Shown here piece by piece: positions 1 to 4,919 of a stretch of 5,351 nucleotides of DNA. The stretch covers positions 1 through 5,351 of the forward strand of contig JABHFC010000413.1 in the NCBI GenBank assembly GCA_018676275.1, given 5' to 3'. The first letter of the stretch is position 1; each line of letters starts with the position of its first letter. The stretch comes from Gammaproteobacteria bacterium (GTDB lineage: Bacteria; Pseudomonadota; Gammaproteobacteria; Eutrophobiales; Eutrophobiaceae). Below the pieces are notes generated by a model. It saw only the letters and a program-made list of their open reading frames with translations, did not search any database and was not told the origin of the DNA. A program made the position numbers and the translations under genes.

Positions 1-680
1 ACGATATACATACAGGCAAGAAAATAGATTAAACACATTGATGGCACGATACGCGCTGTTGTGCGTCCAATCCGGGTAATACCGCCCAACACAACCATCG
101 CCACCACGATCATTGATACGATACCGGTGAGTAATGGTGGCAGACTCCAATCTACGTAAAGTAAACTCGACAACTGATTCACTTGAAACAGACTTAAAGT
201 CCCGACCATGCCACAGACGGCAAACATAACTGCAAGAAACTTGAAACGTTTACCAAGACCCAACTCAATGAAATACATCGGCCCACCCTGGGCAATGCCG
301 TCCTCATCTTCCTTTCGATACATGCATGCCAGTGAACAGGTAAAAAATTTTGTCGTCATACCTACAAGACCGGACACCCACATCCAGAACACGGCACCCG
401 GACCACCAATGGCAACGGCGACGGCGACACCGGCAATATTGCCCATGCCAACCGTGCCCGATAAAGCAGAGCTTAGTGCCTGAAAATGAGAAATCTCACC
501 GGGATCATCAGGGTTGTCATACTTTCCACTGATAATTCCAGCAGCATGTCGCCAGGCACGAAAAGGCAGAAAACGTGTCGCGATTGTGAAATAAAGACCG
601 GCACCGGTTAATGTAATAACCAGCGGCAGACCCCACACCATCGAAACAGCATTACCCCAAAAGGTGTTAAAGGATTCCAA
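1..680 (-). CDS. AGCS-family sodium:alanine/glycine symporter, N-terminal part (3' end off window)
   Basis: This is the N-terminal 226 residues of an inner-membrane amino-acid carrier of the alanine or glycine:cation symporter family, which imports small neutral amino acids with Na+. The family signature is clear at residues 76-101: TVGMGNIAGVAVAVA, then IGGPGAVFWMW. Further family motifs are GGPMYFIELGLG at 132-143, the FQVNQ stretch near 165-169, and GGITRIGRTTARIVP at 199-213. Several hydrophobic segments are visible (about 15-37, 82-108, 148-168 and 183-201). Family members are usually about 450-540 residues, so roughly half is missing past the left edge. The reading frame has no ATG near its expected start. 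An in-frame TGA lies at 696-698 and the first reasonable initiator is TTG at 678-680, which gives the family-like beginning MESFNTFW. Only a weak GAGAG at 691-695 could serve as ribosome binding site. It lies 95 bases downstream of a same-strand amino-acid dehydratase gene, so co-transcription is plausible. The family is certain; substrate and exact start are not. Confidence 0.88.
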   Translation of the reverse strand, partial: MESFNTFWGNAVSMVWGLPLVITLTGAGLYFTIATRFLPFRAWRHAAGIISGKYDNPDDPGEISHFQALSSALSGTVGMGNIAGVAVAVAIGGPGAVFWMWVSGLVGMTTKFFTCSLACMYRKEDEDGIAQGGPMYFIELGLGKRFKFLAVMFAVCGMVGTLSLFQVNQLSSLLYVDWSLPPLLTGIVSMIVVAMVVLGGITRIGRTTARIVPSMCLIYFLACMYI

Positions 681-704
681 AATAATGTTGATCTCTCATT
701 CGTC

Positions 705-742
705 GTACTGGCACCCCCCCGGGCATAAACTCCTGCCAGCAC
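705..742 (-). repeat. Inverted repeat (hairpin) just upstream of the symporter gene
   Basis: Read on the minus strand, GTGCTGGCA (734-742) and TGCCAGTAC (705-713) can pair as a 9-bp stem with one G-U pair, enclosing a 20-base loop that includes a GC-rich run. It sits between the dehydratase stop and the symporter start, with no T-run after it, so it is not a standard intrinsic terminator. It could be a processing or stability element for a shared transcript, a weak attenuator, or chance. The pairing is visible in the sequence; any role is inference. Confidence 0.35.
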
Positions 743-757
743 ACCCCTCAAGGGGGT
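743..757. repeat. Short GC-rich hairpin between dehydratase and symporter genes
   Basis: ACCCC and GGGGT flank a 5-base loop, giving a small stable 5-bp stem 18 bases past the dehydratase stop codon on the minus strand. It directly abuts the larger inverted repeat at 705-742. No T-tract follows, so termination here would not be classical. The two adjacent hairpins may mark a transcript-processing point between the genes. Confidence 0.3.
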
Positions 758-775
758 ACCGAGGTCCAGTCAATA

Positions 776-1744
776 TTAACTACCCGGCACTCTACCCTGC
801 AATATATCTATTAGATACTCAGGATTCAGGTTGCCACCGGAGATAACACAGACAATTTTACCTGTGCCTGCACGACCTGAGAGTGCTGATGCGACACCTG
901 AGGCACCCGCTCCTTCAGCAACGATACGATTTCTTTCGAACAGTAATTTTATGGTATCGGCTATCTCTTCCGGGCTAGCGACAACACTACCTGCGACCAG
1001 CTCCTCAACAAGTGGCCACATTTCATCCAACACCTGACCTACTCCAATACCGGAAATATAGGTAGGAAGTATCGGTACGCTTTGTGGTTTACCCGCCTCC
1101 AATGATGCAGTCAACGGCGCGCAATGCGATGATTCAGCACCAAGCACCTGTGCATTACTTTTAAGCGCTTTCAGGGCTGAGGCAATACCACATGTCAGAC
1201 CACCGCCGCCATATGGCACAAGCACAGTATCCACATCAGGCAAATCTTCAAATATTTCCAGACCGACTGTTGCATCACCTGCCAATACATCCTGTTCCGC
1301 AACCGGGTGAATAAACAATCCCTTAATGTCCGGGTGCCCATAGTCAGTCAGAACCTGCCACCATTCATCGTCCTGCATAAAACGAATATTGGCGCCAAGT
1401 CTTTTTAATGCAGCTACTTTATTTGCCGCTGCGTTCTCCGGTATTAATACAGTCGCTGCAACACCCAAAGCTCTCGCAGCATACGCGACACCTTGCGCCA
1501 TGTTACCCGAGCTGGCAGTGTAAACACCGTCTGCTATTTTTTCTTTTGGCGCATTTAAAATTGCACTTGCCGCAGGTCGTATCTTGAAAGAACCAATAGC
1601 CTGAAGGTTTTCCATTTTCAAATAGATTTCAGCTGGTGCGTCATCAACATTTAATTTAAATAAAGGTGTTCGATTGATTACAGGCGCAATTCGCGCAGCA
1701 GCGGCCTTAACTTCATCCAGAGATACAGGTTTAAGTTTATTCAT
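776..1744 (-). CDS. PLP-dependent threonine/serine dehydratase-like protein (fold type II, no ACT domain)
   Basis: This is a cytoplasmic pyridoxal-phosphate enzyme of the threonine/serine dehydratase and serine racemase group, expected to deaminate a hydroxy amino acid (threonine or serine) to a keto acid and ammonia. From the ATG at 1742-1744 it is 322 residues. Family landmarks are the PLP lysine K54 in GSFKIRPA (51-58), the substrate loop SSGNMAQG (78-85), the glycine-rich phosphate loop YGGGGLTCG (178-186), AEGAGA (276-281), and the ring-nitrogen serine S302 in SGGN. It lacks the C-terminal ACT regulatory domain of biosynthetic IlvA, so a catabolic-type enzyme is more likely. Two signature positions differ from the common pattern: Pro in FKIRP where Gly is usual, and Met in NMAQG where His is usual. 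A TTG 54 bases upstream would add 18 residues, but the ATG fits the family's N-terminus and has AAGAAG 6 bases upstream. The symporter gene follows on the same strand. Serine racemase or threo-3-hydroxyaspartate ammonia-lyase activity cannot be excluded. Confidence 0.88.
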   Translation of the reverse strand: MNKLKPVSLDEVKAAAARIAPVINRTPLFKLNVDDAPAEIYLKMENLQAIGSFKIRPAASAILNAPKEKIADGVYTASSGNMAQGVAYAARALGVAATVLIPENAAANKVAALKRLGANIRFMQDDEWWQVLTDYGHPDIKGLFIHPVAEQDVLAGDATVGLEIFEDLPDVDTVLVPYGGGGLTCGIASALKALKSNAQVLGAESSHCAPLTASLEAGKPQSVPILPTYISGIGVGQVLDEMWPLVEELVAGSVVASPEEIADTIKLLFERNRIVAEGAGASGVASALSGRAGTGKIVCVISGGNLNPEYLIDILQGRVPGS

Positions 1745-2057
1745 GAGTAACTTCTTCAGTTGAACATTGAGTGAATGACTAGAATAACTCTCTGACAAAT
1801 AGCAGGGCTATCAAATTTTAGGTCGAAAGCCTTAGTAGAAGTCAGATCTTTACAGGTCAAACAGTAGCGCCATTCAGGGAATCCGTAATACAATACCCGT
1901 TCTGTCATAACCTCCAGTTTGGGACTCCCGTAACTTATTGATGATTAAGGAGTACTTTGTTAAATCAAGGCTCCGCGGGCAAACTGCGCTGTGCTTATGA
2001 TGGTAAAAATAATAAGAATATTGATAGCTAATTCATATAAACACTGGAGAAGTTTCA
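1745..2057. other. Divergent intergenic region between dehydratase and carboxyltransferase genes
   Basis: This 313-base spacer must carry the promoters of both flanking genes. On the minus strand the best candidate is TTGACC/TACTAA (1832-1860, listed separately). On the plus strand TATGAT at 1996-2001 resembles a -10 box about 57 bases before the TTG start of the carboxyltransferase, but nothing like a -35 box lies upstream of it. An imperfect inverted repeat, TTGAT-ga-TTAA (1938-1948) with TTAAATCAA (1960-1968), could be an operator. An AAGGAG motif at 1947-1952 is followed by a possible 24-codon reading frame (see findings). I see no RNA gene or mobile-element remnant. Confidence 0.5.
1832..1860 (-). 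promoter_or_regulatory. Candidate sigma-70 promoter for the dehydratase gene
   Basis: On the minus strand TTGACC (1855-1860, five of six bases of the -35 consensus) is followed after exactly 17 bases by TACTAA (1832-1837, three of six bases of the -10 consensus). Transcription would begin near 1825 and give a leader of about 80 bases before the ATG at 1744. The -10 match is weak, so this is only a candidate. Confidence 0.3.
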
Positions 2058-2060
2058 TTG
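2046..2060 (+). promoter_or_regulatory. Ribosome binding site that fixes a TTG start
   Basis: GGAGA (2046-2050) lies 7 bases before TTG (2058-2060). An in-frame TAG at 2025-2027 with no ATG or GTG after it rules out any longer conventional start. The next ATG in frame (codon 8) falls inside the conserved beta strand just before the DTSFRDG motif and would delete part of it. The TTG is therefore the real initiator. Confidence 0.8.
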
Positions 2061-3479
2061 AGTAAAGTCATTAAAGTGATGGATACATCTTTCAGGGATG
2101 GATTCCAATCCGTATACGGGGCACGTGTATTAACAGAAGATTTTCTGCCTGCTCTTGAAGCTAGCGTCGAAGCTGGTATCACTCATTTCGAAGCAGGCGG
2201 AGGCGCACGTTTTCAAAGTCTGTTCTTCTATTGTAACGAATCTGCCTTTGACATGATGGATGCCTTTCGTGAGAAAGCAGGACCAGATGCAAACCTGCAA
2301 ACACTGGCACGAGGAATAAATGTTGTTGCCCTGGCTCAGCAACCACGTGACATCATTGACCTGCATGCAAAGATGTTCAAGAAACATGGCATCACCACCA
2401 TCAGGAATTTTGACGCACTAAACGATATAAGAAACCTGCAATACTCAGCAGAGCGTATTAAGCATCATGGTCTGAATCATGAAGTTGTTATTGCCATCAT
2501 GGACCTGCCACCTGGCTGCGAAGGTGCGCACACACCTGAATTCTATCTTGATAGATTGAAAACTATCCTGGATATGGACGTACCTTTTGATTCGCTATGT
2601 TTCAAAGATGCTACCGGCAGTTCAAACCCGAGAAAAATATATAACACCATCAAGGGTGCACGAAAAATGCTGCCAGCAGATACGCACATTCGTTTGCATA
2701 CCCACGATACTGTTGGCTGTGGTATTCCCTCTTACATGGCGGCGATCGAAGCGGGTGCGGACGGCATAGATCTGGCAAAAAGTCCTGTTTCCGGCGGCAC
2801 ATCACAACCTGATATGATCAGCATGTGGCACGCCCTTAAAGGCACCGACTTCAGCCTCGACCTCGATTATGAGAAAGTCATCGAAGCCTCTGATGTTTTC
2901 CAGGATTGCATGAAAGATTACTACGTCCCACCAGAATCAAAGCAGGTGACACCGCTGGTCGCGATCGCTCCGATGCCCGGTGGTGCATTGACGGCTAATA
3001 CGATGATGATGCGCGACATCAATACGCTGCATCTTTTTCCAAAGGTCTTGAAAGAAATGCCTGAGGTAGTTAAACGCGGTGGTTTTGGTACATCAGTAAC
3101 ACCCGTTTCACAGTTCTACTTTCAGCAAGCTTACGCCAACGTCGCCATGGGCCGCTGGAAACGTATTACCCCTGACTATGGTGACATGGTACTCGGCTAC
3201 TTTGGTCGCACACCAGTACCCGCCGATCCAGAGATCATCAAGCTGGCGGAAAAGCAACGGAAGAAGCCGAAGTTTGAAGGCGATCCGCTGGATCTGCCGG
3301 AACCTGGCATACCAAAGGCAACAAAGATCCTCGAAGAAAATAAGCTGGAAGTGAGCGATGAAAATATTTTTATCGTCGCCAGTTGCGGCGACAAGGGTCT
3401 CGACTTCCTGCTTGGAAATTCAAAGGTCAATGTTCGTAAGATCGAAGTTGAAAAAGAAGAACAGGAAGACGCAGCCTAG
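2058..3479 (+). CDS. Carboxyltransferase subunit, pyruvate carboxylase/oxaloacetate decarboxylase alpha family, lacking a biotin domain
   Basis: This 473-residue cytoplasmic protein has the HMGL-like TIM-barrel carboxyltransferase fold (about residues 5-275) followed by the conserved PYC/OADA region (about 280-390). Family members move a carboxyl group between biotin and a keto acid such as pyruvate or oxaloacetate. Visible active-site signatures are DTSFRDGFQS (9-18; metal ligand D9, Q17), the arginine of LARGIN (R85), FDALNDIRNL (118-127), the lysine in CFKDATG (K183), the metal histidines of HTHD (H214, H216), and SGGTSQPD (245-252; T248). Subunits such as OadA or PycB are usually about 570-600 residues and end in a biotinyl domain with an (A/V)MKM motif. 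Here that domain is absent and the chain ends in an acidic Glu/Lys-rich tail. It would need a biotin carrier and carboxylase or decarboxylase partner encoded elsewhere; none is in this window. The gene stands alone on the plus strand. The family is certain. The substrate is unknown, and the divergent motifs (GFQS where AHQS or GHQS is usual, EAGGGARFQ for the usual EVWGGATFD type) argue against assigning a named enzyme. Confidence 0.85.
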   Translation: MSKVIKVMDTSFRDGFQSVYGARVLTEDFLPALEASVEAGITHFEAGGGARFQSLFFYCNESAFDMMDAFREKAGPDANLQTLARGINVVALAQQPRDIIDLHAKMFKKHGITTIRNFDALNDIRNLQYSAERIKHHGLNHEVVIAIMDLPPGCEGAHTPEFYLDRLKTILDMDVPFDSLCFKDATGSSNPRKIYNTIKGARKMLPADTHIRLHTHDTVGCGIPSYMAAIEAGADGIDLAKSPVSGGTSQPDMISMWHALKGTDFSLDLDYEKVIEASDVFQDCMKDYYVPPESKQVTPLVAIAPMPGGALTANTMMMRDINTLHLFPKVLKEMPEVVKRGGFGTSVTPVSQFYFQQAYANVAMGRWKRITPDYGDMVLGYFGRTPVPADPEIIKLAEKQRKKPKFEGDPLDLPEPGIPKATKILEENKLEVSDENIFIVASCGDKGLDFLLGNSKVNVRKIEVEKEEQEDAA

Positions 3480-3490
3480 TTAATGCGCAC

Positions 3491-3523
3491 AAAAAAAGCC
3501 ATTCCGGGCGACCCGGAATGGCT
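3491..3523 (-). terminator. Strong intrinsic terminator between convergent genes
   Basis: A perfect 12-bp inverted repeat (3497-3508 with 3512-3523, arms AGCCATTCCGGG and CCCGGAATGGCT) has a 3-base loop. Read on the minus strand the stem runs straight into seven Ts (complement of 3491-3497), the classic rho-independent form, ending the lipoprotein transcript 24 bases after its stop codon. On the plus strand the stem lies 17 bases after the carboxyltransferase stop and is followed by TGATAGTTTCTT, a poorer tail, so it may also stop that transcript less efficiently. Confidence 0.9.
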
Positions 3524-3546
3524 TGATAGTTTCTTAACAGCTTAAG

Positions 3547-3930
3547 TTACAGGCTGTCTTTCATCATTTCCTTGGCTTTATCTTTAGCCATATCCATCAT
3601 TTCATCTTTATTTTCCATCACCATATCTGTTGCTTTTTCCTTGGCCATATCCATCATTTCATCCTTGTTTTCCTCAACATATTCCACTGCAGCCTCTTTC
3701 GCCATATCCATAGCCTCATCCACCATACCAGTAGACTCTTCAGCAGCTTCCTCCATTTCAGGACGCATCTGCTCCACGGCGCGATCGGCAGCTGCAGGAG
3801 CGCTTTCCACTGCAGCCGAAGTACTCTCTGCAGCTTTCTCCATTGATTTGGAAGCAGCAGATTTGTCATCACCACCACAGCCTGCTAAAAATAATGCAAC
3901 TACCAGACTTACAAAATGTAATTTATTCAT
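3547..3930 (-). CDS. Small repeat-containing lipoprotein of unknown function
   Basis: I do not recognise this 127-residue protein as a named family. It has a short basic start, a hydrophobic stretch (about 6-15) and the lipobox LAGC with lipidated C18. Glycine rather than aspartate follows the cysteine, so outer-membrane sorting is expected in an enteric-type Lol system. Residues 25-65 are rich in Ala, Ser and Glu. Residues 71-127 are three tandem 19-residue units, each built on DE(A/M)MDMAK followed by a charged stretch, predicted to be highly helical, Met-rich and mostly acidic. Similar Ala/Glu/Lys helices occur in envelope spacer and stress-type lipoproteins, but that is only resemblance. 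The ATG at 3928-3930 is preceded by GGGGAT (3939-3944), a weak ribosome binding site about 8 bases away. It lies 110 bases downstream of the exonuclease gene on the same strand. A TATATAAG near 3956-3965 could be a -10 box, with no good -35. A strong terminator follows the gene. The opposite-strand open frame here is a by-product of the repetitive composition. Confidence 0.8.
   Translation of the reverse strand: MNKLHFVSLVVALFLAGCGGDDKSAASKSMEKAAESTSAAVESAPAAADRAVEQMRPEMEEAAEESTGMVDEAMDMAKEAAVEYVEENKDEMMDMAKEKATDMVMENKDEMMDMAKDKAKEMMKDSL
3550..3720 (-). repeat. Three tandem 57-base coding repeats in the lipoprotein gene
   Basis: Three consecutive 57-base units encode residues 71-89, 90-108 and 109-127. 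A 30-base core starting at 3587 recurs at 3644 with only two mismatches, both synonymous (Asn AAT/AAC and Lys AAA/AAG codons). A third, more diverged copy begins at 3701 with an identical GCCATATCCAT. The exact 57-base spacing and in-frame length point to tandem duplication within the gene. Confidence 0.85.
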
Positions 3931-4040
3931 TTTTCTTTATCCCCATAAACAATTGATCTTATATAAAACAAACAGCCGTCTTTGTACTCTTAGCGAAGCT
4001 AATTATCAATAATAATCACTAAATAAGTGCTAATAGTTCA

Positions 4041-4802
4041 CTATTTTAAATCCAGTAGTACCGGGCAATGATCCGATCCCATCACATCATTCAGGATATC
4101 AACGTTCTTAATGCTATCTACCAATGCAGGCGAGATAACAAAATAATCTATCCTCCAACCCACATTCTTGACCCGGGCACCCGCCCTGTAACTCCACCAT
4201 GAGTACTTTATCTCATCCGGTTTTTGATGCCTGAAAGTGTCAATAAAATCAGCCCCAACAATATTATCCAGACCATCAATTTCTTCCTGCATATAGCCTG
4301 CACTCTTATTGTAATTCGGCTTCGGTCGAGCGAGGTCAATATCCTTATGCGCAACATTTAAATCACCACAAACAATAACCGGCTTCTGCTTTTCCAGTTT
4401 CTTCATATACTTTAGAAAATCAGCATCCCATGTTTGTCGGTAAGCAAGACGTTTTAACTCACTACCGGAATTAGGCGTATAAACCGTTACCAGGAAATAA
4501 TCAGCAAACTCCGCGGCGATAACACGACCTTCCTGATCATGCTCATCAATACCCAAATCGAAGCGAACATCGAGAGGTTCTTTTTTTGTCAGGATAGCGG
4601 TACCTGAATAACCCTTCTTTACAGCGGAATTAGTATAAATATGATAACCATCAATACCCTGCAGCGCTTCCAGCACCTGGTCATCCTGTGCCTTGGTTTC
4701 CTGTAGGCATAATACATCCGTCTTCATTCCATCTAATGAAGCCGGAAAATCTTTTTTCATCACCGCACGAATACCGTTTACATTCCATGACACCAGACGC
4801 AT
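4041..4802 (-). CDS. xth: Exodeoxyribonuclease III / AP endonuclease, ExoA (APE1) type
   Basis: This is a DNA base-excision repair enzyme that cuts 5' to abasic sites and removes blocked 3' ends, in the endonuclease/exonuclease/phosphatase fold and Mg2+ dependent. The 253-residue length fits the ExoA/APE1 branch. All catalytic motifs are present: WNVNGIRA (6-13; N7), LQETKAQ (33-39; metal ligand E35), YTPNSG (108-113; Y108), GDLNVAH (146-152; D147, N149), WRIDYF (216-221; W216, D219) and the terminal SDHCPV (243-248; D244 and catalytic H245). The chain ends shortly after this motif, as is normal, so the gene is complete. The ATG at 4800-4802 has a good ribosome binding site, GAGGTG, six bases upstream. 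It is transcribed away from the P460-like gene, with a candidate extended -10 promoter at 4836-4844. The lipoprotein gene follows 110 bases downstream; no strong terminator separates them, so read-through is possible. Confidence 0.95.
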   Translation of the reverse strand: MRLVSWNVNGIRAVMKKDFPASLDGMKTDVLCLQETKAQDDQVLEALQGIDGYHIYTNSAVKKGYSGTAILTKKEPLDVRFDLGIDEHDQEGRVIAAEFADYFLVTVYTPNSGSELKRLAYRQTWDADFLKYMKKLEKQKPVIVCGDLNVAHKDIDLARPKPNYNKSAGYMQEEIDGLDNIVGADFIDTFRHQKPDEIKYSWWSYRAGARVKNVGWRIDYFVISPALVDSIKNVDILNDVMGSDHCPVLLDLK

Positions 4803-4835
4803 ACACTCACCTCATTAGAAATATTACTTTAGTTG

Positions 4836-4844
4836 ATTGTAACA
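4836..4844 (-). promoter_or_regulatory. Candidate extended -10 promoter for the exonuclease gene
   Basis: On the minus strand TGTTACAAT matches the extended -10 form TGnTATAAT with one mismatch. Transcription would start near 4829 and leave a leader of about 27 bases that includes the GAGGTG ribosome binding site. There is no good -35 box, which extended -10 promoters can do without. Confidence 0.4.
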
Positions 4845-4852
4845 AATTGAAA

Positions 4853-4858
4853 TATACT
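4853..4858 (+). promoter_or_regulatory. Candidate -10 box for the P460-like gene
   Basis: TATACT matches five of six bases of the -10 consensus and would start transcription near 4865, about 55 bases before the ATG. No convincing -35 lies 16-18 bases upstream, so an activator may be needed or the call may be wrong. It lies next to the divergent candidate promoter of the exonuclease gene, so both would share the same short control region. Confidence 0.25.
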
Positions 4859-4919
4859 CGCCTTTACAATATTCGTACCTGAAGTACTTATATACCCGTA
4901 AACATTGTGAGGACTTGTT

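Noticed and set aside
700..775. Glycine riboswitch upstream of the AGCS symporter
   Set aside because: Such riboswitches often precede this transporter family, but the conserved aptamer core sequences are absent and the gap is too short for a full element.
208..1037. Plus-strand open frames over the symporter and dehydratase genes
   Set aside because: They are antisense to genes with clear family motifs and encode Pro/Ser/Thr-rich sequences with no recognisable domain.
1745..1798. TTG start at 1798 extending the dehydratase by 18 residues
   Set aside because: No ribosome binding site precedes it, and the extra residues are unlike the family; the ATG at 1744 gives the expected N-terminus and length.
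2031..2041. TATAAA (2036-2041) as the -10 box of the carboxyltransferase gene
   Set aside because: Transcription would start at or inside the ribosome binding site, removing it from the message.
3550..3720. Regular repeats as a CRISPR array
   Set aside because: The units are directly adjacent, 57 bases long, in frame and without variable spacers; they are coding repeats.
3989..4003. TTAGC-GAA-GCTAA hairpin as terminator of the exonuclease gene
   Set aside because: The stem is only 5 bp, AT-rich and without a T-run on the minus strand; it is too weak to call.
3572..4012. Long plus-strand open frame (146 codons) over the lipoprotein gene
   Set aside because: It is the complement of the repetitive Met/Glu/Lys codons, yields a low-complexity Ser/Ile/Ala product, and lacks a ribosome binding site; the minus-strand frame has a lipobox, repeats and a terminator.
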